Position numbers and translations under genes: made by a program. Positions 34,073-41,399 of a DNA stretch of 43,676 nt are shown here, one piece after another. Source of the stretch: Opitutaceae bacterium (GTDB lineage Bacteria > Verrucomicrobiota > Verrucomicrobiia > Opitutales > Opitutaceae). The notes beneath the pieces are model-generated. The model ran no database searches, was not told the origin of the DNA, and worked only from the letters and a program-made list of their open reading frames with translations. How positions within the stretch are numbered: the stretch's first letter is position 1; every line of letters starts with the position of its first letter. The stretch is taken from contig JABTUS010000014.1 in NCBI GenBank assembly GCA_015075305.1, positions 1 through 43,676 on the forward strand, read 5' to 3'.

Positions 34073-35797
34073 TCACCTCACGGGCCATACGTCGGCGAGC
34101 GCCTTCCAATTGGCGAAATAGTAGACCACGAAGCAGGCGAGGAAAACCAGGGTCAGCACGATGGTGCCGCGCGTCGCGGTGTGGTTGCTGGCCAGAGAGC
34201 CAAGCTGCGCACCGGCCTGGATTGGCGGCGTGCCCCAGTCGGCCATGGGCCGGCCATTGTTCTTCTCTCCCCAGAGCACCGTGCCAACGCAGAGGAGAAC
34301 GAAGGCAAGCAGGCCGATGAAGGCCAGCACGCCGCCGATGCCGAGAACGCCGAGCCAGAGGTGAACGGCCGGGCCGTAGACGCCCTGCGCGTCGACATCC
34401 CAGCTGCGGCGCGAGGCGCCGAGCGATCCGGCGAAGGACATGCCGAAGGCCAGAAGCGTGATGCCGATGCCGAAGAGCCACGGCTGGATGCGGGCCAGGC
34501 CGCGCCAGATGAAGTCGCGCTGAAAGATCAGCGGGATCACGTAGTAGGCGAGCGCCATGAAGGCGAGGGTGGTGCCGCCGACGACAGTCACATGGAAGTG
34601 ACCCGGGATGCGCAGCGTGTTGTGGGCGATGATGTTGATCTGCTGCGTGCCGAGGGTGACGCCGGTGATGCCACCGAGGAAGCCGAAGATGATGACGGAG
34701 AGCACGGTGCCGGAAAGCGCGGGATTGCGCCAGGGCAGGGCGACGACCCAGCCGAAGAGGCCGCGGTTGTAGCCGCGTTCACGCATGGCGATCTCCACGC
34801 CGCCGGGGACGGTGAAGCCGTGGATCATGGAGGCGAGCACGGCCAGGTACATGGCGTAGGACGTGTTCCAGATCTTCCATGTGGAGCCGACGCCCGGATC
34901 AACGAGCAGGTGGTGGGCGGAGGCGAGGTTGATGAAGAGAATGTACAGTGCGAACGCCGAGCGGCAGACGGTTTCGTTCACCGGACGCGCGCCGACGATC
35001 ACATTGGAGAGCAGGTACCAGACCGTGACCATCGCGCAGACATTGACCTGCTGCGACTGGTGGCCGAGGCCCCACCAGATCATGCGGTACCAGATGGGAT
35101 CTGGTTGTGCGGTCCAGCCCATCGAGTAGGTGAAGGTCGGGATCATCGCCATGGCGCCGTGCAGGAGAGTGACGACCGCGATGATCGCGGCGGCGAGCGC
35201 TCCAAATGTCACAATCGGCATGGATCCCTCGTAGGCGTGGTCGCGCTTGGCGACATAGAGTGTCGCGAAGAAGTTGTAGACTCCGACGAGCGTGCCGACA
35301 GCGACGAGGATGATGCCGAGGTAGAACGCCGGGTGGGCGAGCAGCGGCAGGTAGGAGGTCATCATGACGTCGGCCTTTCCGACGAGGATGATCCAGTCCA
35401 CCATGATCGCGCCCGCCAGCATCAGGATGAACCCGACCCATGCGACCTTGCGCGAATAGAGCTTGGCGTTGAGCGGCGAGGTGCAGGCGAAGTAGAGGAT
35501 CGCGACTTCGAAGAACAGGATCCACAGGATCAGCATGTTGATGCCGTGGAAGGTGATGATACGGTAGAACCAGTCTGCCGGCAGCAGGTGCACGGTCTGC
35601 CAGCGGGTGAGGGCGAGGAGCAGCGCGGCGATGCCGCCGAACAGCAGGAAGACGATGCCGGCGACGGCGTTGAGCTTGATGAAACGCTGCGCGGTGAGGC
35701 AGACGCCGAGTCCGGTCGTGCTGCACACGCGCTTGGGTGCGTCGGGTGAGGCGAGCGAATGCGGGCCGATGGGAATGGTGGCTGAAGCTGTGGTCAT
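34073..35797 (-). CDS. Heme-copper oxidoreductase subunit I lacking the catalytic Tyr (B-family-like)
   Basis: This 574-residue membrane protein has all His ligands: H84 and H402 for the low-spin heme, H400 for the active-site heme, and H246, H295 and H296 for CuB (ASAHHLLVDPGVG; NTLRIPGHFHVTVVGGTT). After helix VI His246, active oxidases have a cross-linked Tyr at +4 (GHPxVY); here the sequence is GHQSQQVNV, so Gln250 sits there. No Tyr is found at the cbb3 position in helix VII either. Tyr-less B-family relatives with CuA have been proposed as NO reductases (eNOR-type), so this may reduce NO rather than O2. Operon: 18 bases after subunit II, 7 before SCO. Confidence 0.88.
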   Translation of the reverse strand: MTTASATIPIGPHSLASPDAPKRVCSTTGLGVCLTAQRFIKLNAVAGIVFLLFGGIAALLLALTRWQTVHLLPADWFYRIITFHGINMLILWILFFEVAILYFACTSPLNAKLYSRKVAWVGFILMLAGAIMVDWIILVGKADVMMTSYLPLLAHPAFYLGIILVAVGTLVGVYNFFATLYVAKRDHAYEGSMPIVTFGALAAAIIAVVTLLHGAMAMIPTFTYSMGWTAQPDPIWYRMIWWGLGHQSQQVNVCAMVTVWYLLSNVIVGARPVNETVCRSAFALYILFINLASAHHLLVDPGVGSTWKIWNTSYAMYLAVLASMIHGFTVPGGVEIAMRERGYNRGLFGWVVALPWRNPALSGTVLSVIIFGFLGGITGVTLGTQQINIIAHNTLRIPGHFHVTVVGGTTLAFMALAYYVIPLIFQRDFIWRGLARIQPWLFGIGITLLAFGMSFAGSLGASRRSWDVDAQGVYGPAVHLWLGVLGIGGVLAFIGLLAFVLLCVGTVLWGEKNNGRPMADWGTPPIQAGAQLGSLASNHTATRGTIVLTLVFLACFVVYYFANWKALADVWPVR

Positions 35798-35815
35798 GGG
35801 AGACGGGGCTCGGGG

Positions 35816-36367
35816 TTATTCGACGAAGATCTTTCCGGTCATCGCGTGGTGGCCGATGCCGCAGAATTCATTGCAGACGATGGTGTATTCGCCCTTTGAG
35901 GTGGGCGTGAGCGTGAGCACGTGGTCGTAGCCGGGGACGGCCTGGAAGTTCATGTTGAGCGGCTGGAGCGAGAAGCCGTGCTGCAGGTCGAGCGCGGAGA
36001 GGTGGATGCGGTAGGTCTCGCCGAGACGAAGGCGCAGGGCGGGATACCACTGCCACATGCGACCCATGAGATAGGCGTCGCCGCCGGGGGCGGGTTCGAC
36101 GATGGGAAGTTCCGCGGCGAGTGCGTTGGCGATGGGATTCTTGAACGTGCCGACGCGGTTCGTTTCAACGAATTTCTCGGTGCGTTTGTGGAAGTCATCC
36201 GGTTTGACGGTATAGGCTTCGCCGCTGCTGTTCTGTTTGCCGCGGAAGTGCCAGTAGGGCATCATCAGCGACATCACGAAACACCAGACGAGTGCGAGGC
36301 CGATCCAGAGTTTCTCATGTCCCGCGGGCGCGTGGAACCATGGACCTGTGAGTGGGCGCAGACTCAT
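35816..36367 (-). CDS. Cytochrome c oxidase-type subunit II with CuA site
   Basis: This 183-residue protein has one N-terminal membrane anchor (LWIGLALVWCFVMSLMMPYW) and a periplasmic cupredoxin domain. The CuA ligands are complete: H130 (LDLQHGFSL), then C165, E167, C169, H173 and M176 in CNEFCGIGHHAM. A Trp/Tyr-rich electron-entry patch lies near MWQWYP. A single anchor and short length match ba3/B-type subunit II. CuA implies electrons come from a soluble or membrane cytochrome c or cupredoxin, not directly from quinol. The gene starts at ATG 36367, 15 bases after the one-TM peptide. Confidence 0.93.
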   Translation of the reverse strand: MSLRPLTGPWFHAPAGHEKLWIGLALVWCFVMSLMMPYWHFRGKQNSSGEAYTVKPDDFHKRTEKFVETNRVGTFKNPIANALAAELPIVEPAPGGDAYLMGRMWQWYPALRLRLGETYRIHLSALDLQHGFSLQPLNMNFQAVPGYDHVLTLTPTSKGEYTIVCNEFCGIGHHAMTGKIFVE

Positions 36368-36382
36368 GATGAGGATGAGGGG

Positions 36383-36532
36383 TTAGGGAAGTTGGGCGGG
36401 TTTGGTCAGGAGGATTTCGATCCATCCCCACGCGGAGTAGGAAAGGAACGGGATGAGGACGCCCAGGACGAGAAGCAGCCAGGGGTTGTCCAACAGCTTC
36501 TGCCAGGGGTGTTTTTTGACTTCGTTGTTCAT
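36383..36532 (-). CDS. 49-residue single-TM peptide, probable small oxidase subunit
   Basis: The sequence MNNEVKKHPWQKLLDNPWLL begins a peptide with one hydrophobic helix (about 17-36) and a short tail, starting at ATG 36532. It overlaps the stop of the CuB-less paralogue by four bases and ends 15 bases before subunit II. Its place and form match accessory one-TM subunits such as IIa of ba3 oxidases or the small peptides of cbb3 complexes. No sequence family is recognised. Confidence 0.75.
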   Translation of the reverse strand: MNNEVKKHPWQKLLDNPWLLLVLGVLIPFLSYSAWGWIEILLTKPAQLP

Positions 36533-37971
36533 GGGTGGGAGTGAGCTAAAGAAGAGTCGGTCCGACGCCACCGGCTGATGCGGCGAACCATCACAGTGAG
36601 GAAGAAGATGCCACCGGCCACGGCCACGAGCCCGCCAACGCCCATGACGCTGAGGCCGAGGTATTCGCCGAGCGTGCGGACATGCTGCTCGACGCCGTAT
36701 TGTTTCCGGCCGAGCCCGTAGGCTCCGGCCCAGGCGAATCCCAGGCCGAACACGGCCTGGCCGGCGCCAAACAGGATGAGCTGCAGCCGGGCCCAGCGCG
36801 GCTCCGGAACGCTTGAACCTGCGGGAGCCACCGTGACGCAGAAATCGTAGGCCGCGGCCATGAGTGATATCGTGACGGCGCCGATCGCGCAATGATAGTG
36901 CCCCGGGACCAGCGTGCTCGATCCGCGGATCATTGCCCCCAGAAGAAATCCGAAAAGCGTGAGCAGACCGCTGCCGGCGAGAGCCGCAAAACGAAAATCG
37001 CGAAAGTCGACTTTGTCACTGTCGCGCCGGATGCGGGAGATCGCTGCGATCATGACGACGAGCACGACCGGGAAGATGGTCCAGCGCATGAGGTGCGTTG
37101 CCAGCGAGAAGTAGAGCGTCTTGGTTGTGCCGATGAACGCGAGCAGGGGAAGCAGGGCCTGGGGCAGCACCAGCGCCGCCATGAGCGCGGTCGTGGTGGC
37201 AGGGTAGAAGAGGTCGAATCCCGCCCACCGGCGCAGCAGGTGCAGCCACAGGGCAAGCATCGCGGCGACATTCCCCACTTGGAGGACATGGCCGCCCCCC
37301 CAGAAGAGGAGTTCATAGTAGGCGGAAGGCAGGGTGTCCGGAGTGGTCAGCCAGGAGGCAAGAAAGGTAAGCAGTGCCAGCACATTGGCGGCGGCGGCGC
37401 CGCGCAAGGCCACCACGACGGACGGGGCCATCGCGCGCGCGTCGGTGCGCGCCGGAGTGACCAGTGCCAGGGCGAAGAAAAGACCGGCACCTGAGAACCA
37501 GCAGATAAGTCCCGCGAAGAACATCGGATGATTGATCACGGGTACGTAGTTGGAGAGCACGGGCATCGCCCCGGGCATCAAGGCGCCTGCGAGCAGCCCG
37601 GCGATGCCCAGTGAGGCGAGAGCCAGTGCAATGACGGCCCCGCCGCGATGCATGCGCGGTCCGAGTGCAAGACCGAGGAAGGCCAGCGTTCCGGCCTGAA
37701 ACCACACGACAATTGCGAGGTCGACATGCACAACCAAGGCGCGCTTGAAGAACAGGGGGTCGGTGAACAGCCAGCCCAGAAAGGGCAGCCGCCCCACGAC
37801 GAGCATCAACGATAGCAATCCGGCGAGGACCAGGCTTCCGATGGCGAATAGAAACCATCCTCGTGCGGGCCACTCGTGAAAACCCGCACGCACCCCGGCA
37901 ACCACCGGGTGGGAGACGGATCCAGGCGCGGTGGCCGGCGGTGAAGAAATGGAATAGGTGGTTGGAGGCAC
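36529..37971 (-). CDS. Heme-copper oxidase subunit I paralogue without CuB ligands
   Basis: With GTG 37971 the product has 480 residues and about 12 membrane segments in the subunit I pattern. Heme ligands are kept: H82 in ALVVHVDLAIVVW and H358/H360 in TLVPGHYHCAIGAVT. Helix VI has H228 in WGGGHVLQVGNV, echoing the neighbour's GHQSQQVNV, but the helix VII HH pair is replaced: AFIGTTKTLYF has T282/T283 there. Two of three CuB ligands are missing, so it cannot be an ordinary oxygen reductase; it may carry hemes for electron transfer or structure. The longer frame upstream overlaps the ctaB promoter region and is unlikely. It is the first gene of the operon and lies just downstream of an FNR-like box. 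Confidence 0.8.
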   Translation of the reverse strand: MPPTTYSISSPPATAPGSVSHPVVAGVRAGFHEWPARGWFLFAIGSLVLAGLLSLMLVVGRLPFLGWLFTDPLFFKRALVVHVDLAIVVWFQAGTLAFLGLALGPRMHRGGAVIALALASLGIAGLLAGALMPGAMPVLSNYVPVINHPMFFAGLICWFSGAGLFFALALVTPARTDARAMAPSVVVALRGAAAANVLALLTFLASWLTTPDTLPSAYYELLFWGGGHVLQVGNVAAMLALWLHLLRRWAGFDLFYPATTTALMAALVLPQALLPLLAFIGTTKTLYFSLATHLMRWTIFPVVLVVMIAAISRIRRDSDKVDFRDFRFAALAGSGLLTLFGFLLGAMIRGSSTLVPGHYHCAIGAVTISLMAAAYDFCVTVAPAGSSVPEPRWARLQLILFGAGQAVFGLGFAWAGAYGLGRKQYGVEQHVRTLGEYLGLSVMGVGGLVAVAGGIFFLTVMVRRISRWRRTDSSLAHSHP

Positions 37972-37988
37972 GGCGCGGTTCGTCGCGC

Positions 37989-37994
37989 AGTCTA
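37989..37994 (-). promoter_or_regulatory. -10-like hexamer of the oxidase-like operon
   Basis: On the minus strand TAGACT (37994-37989) matches four of six bases of TATAAT. It predicts transcription starting near 37982, 11 bases before the GTG at 37971. The nearby FNR-like palindrome is centred exactly 41.5 bases upstream of that point, the spacing of class II FNR/CRP promoters, where a good -35 box is not needed. Confidence 0.5.
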
Positions 37995-38016
37995 GAGGAA
38001 GGCGAAAATGGTGGCA

Positions 38017-38030
38017 TTGACGTAGATCAA
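38017..38030. promoter_or_regulatory. FNR/DNR-family binding site (TTGAC-N4-ATCAA)
   Basis: TTGACGTAGATCAA is a near-perfect match to the FNR-family consensus TTGAT-N4-ATCAA and fits the relaxed DNR/NnrR form TTGNC/T-N4-A/GNCAA. It sits in the 100-base divergent region between the oxidase-like operon and ctaB. Relative to the minus-strand -10 it is centred at -41.5; towards ctaB a weaker GGTAAT (38051-38056) gives about -39.5. It suggests activation of both units under low oxygen or NO. No FNR-type gene is in the window. Confidence 0.65.
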
Positions 38031-38071
38031 TGTTTCCGCACACCCATTTGGGTAATGTCCATGGATTCCCG

Positions 38072-38980
38072 ATGAGCTTCCCCGCCGCCACTCCGCTTGC
38101 CGCCGATGCCGGTATCGGTGACAGGACCTCGATCCCCGGGGCGCTGCTTGCGCTGACAAAGCCACGGATAGCCTTCATGTCAGTCGTCACGGCAATGGTT
38201 GCCTATGGTACGGCGCGGCCCGATTCACCGGCGACCCTGGCGACGTTTGCGGGCACGGCGTTGTCGGCTGGAGGAGTGCTGTCGCTGAACCAATGGTGGG
38301 AGCGGGATCTCGATGCGAGGATGCGCCGCACGCTGGGTCGTCCGCTTCCGCAGTTGCGACTCAAACCGATGATGGCGCTCGGCTGGAGTGTGTGTCTCTG
38401 CCTTTTGGGTGTTTTCCTGCTGGCTTTGACCGTCAATATTCAGGCGGCGGTGCTGGCTGCGCTGACCATCGTGACGTATGGCCTGATTTACACTCCGCTG
38501 AAACAGCGCACGCCTTGGGCGACGGAGATCGGGGCGGTTTCGGGAGCCCTCCCAGCGCTCCTTGGCAATGCCGCGGCGGGAAATCTTTGGGCGGCTCCGG
38601 GGGTGACGCTGGCGACCATGCTGCTCTTCTGGCAAATGCCGCACTTCTTCGCCATAGGCTGGCGGTATCGTGATGACTATCGGGCGGCCGGATTCAGGTT
38701 GAGGCCGGCGATTGATGCCAGTGGTCGGTCGACAGCGTCATGGTCATTTGCCCACGCCGTGATGCTCCTGCCCGTTTCGGTTGTGCCCTGGAGACTTGGA
38801 TGGCTAGGAGCCATTTATGGGGTCACCACGCTTGTCGCCGGTTTGCTTTTCGTTGCCTGTGCATGGCGCTTCGTGGTCGCCAGCGATCGCGATCAGGCGG
38901 CGCGCAGGCTTTTCACTGCATCGCTCGTTTACCTGCTTGTATTCCTCGCAGCGCTCCTTCTGGACCAAATTCGTGTGTGA
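38072..38980 (+). CDS. ctaB: Protoheme IX farnesyltransferase (heme O synthase)
   Basis: CtaB adds the farnesyl chain to heme b, giving heme O for o- or a-type heme-copper enzymes. The UbiA-type prenyl-binding motif is clear in LNQWWERDLDARMRRTLGRP (N-x-x-x-D-x-D-x-x-M-x-R-T), with the second region WRYRDDYRAAGFRL; the N-terminus LTKPRIAFMSVVTAMV is typical. The 302-residue length and about nine membrane segments fit the family. It starts at ATG 38072; other upstream ATGs end quickly. It is divergent from the heme-copper operon and shares its FNR-like box, so it probably supplies that operon's heme. No ctaA is seen nearby. Confidence 0.95.
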   Translation: MSFPAATPLAADAGIGDRTSIPGALLALTKPRIAFMSVVTAMVAYGTARPDSPATLATFAGTALSAGGVLSLNQWWERDLDARMRRTLGRPLPQLRLKPMMALGWSVCLCLLGVFLLALTVNIQAAVLAALTIVTYGLIYTPLKQRTPWATEIGAVSGALPALLGNAAAGNLWAAPGVTLATMLLFWQMPHFFAIGWRYRDDYRAAGFRLRPAIDASGRSTASWSFAHAVMLLPVSVVPWRLGWLGAIYGVTTLVAGLLFVACAWRFVVASDRDQAARRLFTASLVYLLVFLAALLLDQIRV

Positions 38981-39060
38981 TTCGGCCCATGCGCAAGGGC
39001 GCAGCCATGGCTGAGTCGTTGTGTACAAATCGAGACAAGACCCTCAACTTTGCCACTATC

Positions 39061-39525
39061 ATGAAAACCATCCTTGCGCCGATTGATTTCTCGCCGATCA
39101 GCAAGCGTATTGTTGATGAAGCCGCCCAGCTTGCGCGCCACCTCAAGGGACGGCTTCATCTCCTCCACATCGTGCCCCCACCGATTGTCACGCAGAGTGA
39201 ATATGTCACCGAGAAGGGCGCTGAGTTTGCGGCGCTTACCGTTGATGCCATGGCTGAGGAGCTCAAGAAGGTGGCGCGCCCGCTTGAGGCGACGGGACTG
39301 GTGGTTGAAACCACAGCCGTGCTCGGATTTCCGGGCGAAGTGATCATCGAGAAGGCCAGGAAACTCAAGGCCGACTACCTCGTGGTGGGATCCCACGGGC
39401 ACGGCGCGTTCTATGATCTGATTATTGGGAGCACAACAAGCCGGGTTCTCAAACAGGCGGACTGCGCGGTGGTCATCGTACCCGCGGAGAGGAAGAGCCG
39501 GAGATCAAGGAACGGAGCAAAGTAG
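39061..39525 (+). CDS. Universal stress protein (UspA family, ATP-binding type)
   Basis: This single 154-residue Usp domain begins MKTILAPIDFSPISKRIVDE and has the ATP-binding motif G-2x-G-9x-G-S/T in GSHGHGAFYDLIIGSTTSRV. The start at 39061 matches the family N-terminus; the frame extends upstream to ATG 39008 without support. It lies 80 bases after ctaB on the same strand and may be cotranscribed. Usp genes are common members of FNR/DNR regulons, which fits the FNR-like box upstream of ctaB. Confidence 0.93.
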   Translation: MKTILAPIDFSPISKRIVDEAAQLARHLKGRLHLLHIVPPPIVTQSEYVTEKGAEFAALTVDAMAEELKKVARPLEATGLVVETTAVLGFPGEVIIEKARKLKADYLVVGSHGHGAFYDLIIGSTTSRVLKQADCAVVIVPAERKSRRSRNGAK

Positions 39526-39619
39526 GGATCTGCGCCCGGGCAGGGCGTGCAACCCGGCTCGATGTGGAAGGTATGGCCGCTGATCGAATCAACGGCCCGG
39601 CTCCTGCTGATCCTACAGG

Positions 39620-40015
39620 CTATTTTGATGCGGCATCCTTCACCGATCTGGTCGGGAGCCCGCTCTTCTTCCAGTCGGCCAGTCCGCCTGCGTTCGATGC
39701 CTTGTAGCCGAGCTTGTTGAGGGCTTCGGCGACGACGCTTGCCCGACGTCCGGAATGACAGTAAAGGATCAGCTGCCTGTCCCCGATCGTGGCGAGGAAG
39801 GGTTTCCACTCCTTTTGCTCGCCGTCAAAGTCCGACTTGGAGAGCAGCCGGGCTGGTTCGGCGACTCCGGTCTGCGCCCACTCCTTTGGCTCGCGCACAT
39901 CGATGAGGATCGCCTTGCCGTCGGCGACAAGCTGGGCGGCATCCTTGGGATTGATCCTTGCCGCATCCGCAAGGGCGATGGAGGCGAACAATGAGAAGAG
40001 CGCGAATAATTTCAT
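39620..40015 (-). CDS. Periplasmic rhodanese-domain protein
   Basis: This 131-residue protein from ATG 40015 has a signal peptide (MKLFALFSLFASIALADAAR) and one rhodanese domain: INPKDAAQLVADGKAILIDV, REPKEWAQTGV, and the active-site loop YCHSGRRAS with the catalytic Cys. Single-domain exported rhodaneses bind or transfer sulfane sulfur or act as sulfur carriers outside the cytoplasm. The longer frame upstream is a shadow without signal-peptide form. It is probably monocistronic. Confidence 0.93.
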   Translation of the reverse strand: MKLFALFSLFASIALADAARINPKDAAQLVADGKAILIDVREPKEWAQTGVAEPARLLSKSDFDGEQKEWKPFLATIGDRQLILYCHSGRRASVVAEALNKLGYKASNAGGLADWKKSGLPTRSVKDAASK

Positions 40016-40174
40016 GATCGTTTGCAGTGTGAACCGGGAGAAACGGGGAAGTATTCCGCACACATGGCTGCTGGCAAACATTGCTTTGGTGCCAGCCCGC
40101 GGACGCAGCGCGCCTGTCACTGGGCTGGTCAGAATTCTCGGGCTAGCTTCAGGCAAGCGGGCCCGCTTCGGTTT

Positions 40175-40741
40175 TCACTTCGCGGGCTGGAGCGGGTTGC
40201 GCCAGTTCAGGGTGGGAAACCGGGAAAAATCGGCGTTGTTGGTGTGGAGAACGGCGCGGTTCTCGATGGCATAGGAGGCCAGCACGGCATCGGAAACCAG
40301 AGATCCCGAGCCCATGGCCTGCGCGACGAGGGCCATCACTTTGGCAACGTGGCCCGCAGGCGGCGCGAGCACACGGACATGGGGGAGATTCAGCCAGGTC
40401 TCCACCACTTGGCGCGCGGTAGCCAGCGGCACGGCGGCGAAGCCTCGGGCGAGGACTTTGACGGCGCGGCCCGCCCGGCGCAGATGGGAAATGAGGACTT
40501 GCTGTTCCAGCGGGGAATGAAAGCCGCTGAGGAGGACGCGGCCTTCGCGCGCCCATTGCGGCACGCGCTCAAGGATTTCGATGAGGATGTGTCCTGGGCA
40601 CTGGCGCGGGGCGAGGAAGCCGAGCAGTGCTTCGGCCAGCAAAGCCGCGTTGCCGATGCCGACGATGCGCGCCGCCGCGTCAGCGGGGAGCGCGAAGCCA
40701 GGCGCGGCGGCAGGGGGATGGGCGCGGGGTTCATGCTTCAT
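40175..40741 (-). CDS. Chimera: DprA/SMF-like N-terminus fused to C-terminal half of a PIN toxin
   Basis: The 188-residue frame from ATG 40741 has two unrelated parts. Residues about 24-100 (ARIVGIGNAALLAEALLGFL, RVPQWAREGRVLLSGFHSP, RRAGRAVKVLARGF) follow a DprA/SMF-like DNA-processing family whose hallmark is GFHSPxE and a later P/V-A-R-G/S. From about residue 104 onward (ATARQVVETWLNLPHVRVL, SLVSDAVLASYAIE, LHTNNADFSRFPTLNWRNPL) it reads as the second half of a VapC-type PIN domain. The PIN N-terminus with its first catalytic Asp (usually LDTNVLL) is missing. The join is in frame, so a protein may be made, but neither part looks functional. An old deletion between two genes is the simplest origin. 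Confidence 0.6.
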   Translation of the reverse strand: MKHEPRAHPPAAAPGFALPADAAARIVGIGNAALLAEALLGFLAPRQCPGHILIEILERVPQWAREGRVLLSGFHSPLEQQVLISHLRRAGRAVKVLARGFAAVPLATARQVVETWLNLPHVRVLAPPAGHVAKVMALVAQAMGSGSLVSDAVLASYAIENRAVLHTNNADFSRFPTLNWRNPLQPAK

Positions 40742-40768
40742 TGTCCGCGCCGCCCATGCGATGGTTGG

Positions 40769-41008
40769 TCAATTGGAAATCTCGTCGCCGGCTTGTGGCG
40801 GCTGGTGTTCCGCGCCATCCAGAAATTTTCGCCAACCTTTCCCGGTGGCTCGCGCCGCCCGGGCTTCCAGATCGGGTTCCTTGAGCACGCGGGCGAGCGA
40901 TTGGGCGAGCGCGACAGCGACAAAATCCGATTCGCTCAAGCGCGAGAGCCTGGCACCCTCGCGCAAGGGGGAAATCAATTCCTCGGGAAGTTCAATGGTG
41001 GCGCTCAT
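40769..41008 (-). CDS. Antitoxin-like small protein partnering the PIN toxin
   Basis: This 79-residue protein starts MSATIELPEELISPLREGAR and has a short beta strand, then two helices (SESDFVAVALAQSLARVL) and a charged, disordered tail, like ribbon-helix-helix or UPF0175-type antitoxins that block PIN RNases. Its start overlaps the stop of the PIN toxin gene by 17 bases, so the order is toxin first. The annotation rests on position and length; no exact family is claimed. Confidence 0.65.
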   Translation of the reverse strand: MSATIELPEELISPLREGARLSRLSESDFVAVALAQSLARVLKEPDLEARAARATGKGWRKFLDGAEHQPPQAGDEISN

Positions 41009-41340
41009 GCCGGGTTCCACTATCGAGGAATTCCGCCGGGGTTTCAACCCTGATTCCAAGCAGCCGCGCCATGCGGAAATTCCGGGTGTTAAACGTGACG
41101 ATGACATCGGCACTGGCGGCAACGGCGAGTTCGGCGATAAAATCATCGTCGGGATCATGAAGAAAGGGGCGCAATCGGAAAGTAATCCGCACCTGCGTCG
41201 CATTGGCCGCCAAATCATCCAGGAAAGCCCCTATGTCCGCCTTGGTTACGCCCAGGTGCCCCAGTTGCTCCTCGTATTCCAGAAGAACCGCCGTGGAAAT
41301 CATCCAGTCCCATGATCCCGGCTGGCAAAGGTAAAGCCAA
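40992..41340 (-). pseudogene. PIN-family toxin, 5'-truncated by the RAYT-type element
   Basis: The visible part (ISTAVLLEYEEQLGHLGVTK, IGAFLDDLAANATQVRITFR, FLHDPDDDFIAELAVAASAD, VIVTFNTRNFRMARLLGIRV) matches the COG1569/PIN_3 toxin family from about residue 45 to its end. An ATG at 41303 allows a 103-residue product, but homology goes on upstream of it in frame (LCQPGSWDWM) and then stops at the border of the mobile element near 41341. The N-terminal segment with the first catalytic Asp (LDTNVLVSALLS in relatives) is gone. The residual protein keeps DPDDD and is unlikely to cut RNA. Confidence 0.7.
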
Positions 41341-41344
41341 GGGG

Positions 41345-41359
41345 GGTCAGTCCTTACTT
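41345..41359 (+). repeat. Left terminal inverted repeat of RAYT element
   Basis: GGTCAGTCCTTACTT, perfectly complementary to 41617-41631. The preceding GGGG is part of the wider end motif that occurs again, reversed, at the right end as AAAGGGTCA and near 43640-43676. Confidence 0.85.
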
Positions 41360-41399
41360 ATTGTATTGACAAGACGATCAGGAGTTGGGAGGAAGGGAG

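Noticed and set aside
33986-35749. A 587-codon open frame on the plus strand, highly charged
   Set aside because: It is antisense to subunit I. Its Asp/Glu/Gly/His-rich composition is the mirror of membrane-protein codons in GC-rich DNA and has no protein-like features.
38072-38190. Extension of the CuB-less paralogue to an upstream ATG at 38190
   Set aside because: It would run through the FNR-like box and the ctaB start. The extra 73 residues look random.
41361-41378. Possible second FNR-like site (TTGAC … ATCA)
   Set aside because: The half-sites are separated by six bases instead of four, and it lies within the mobile element.
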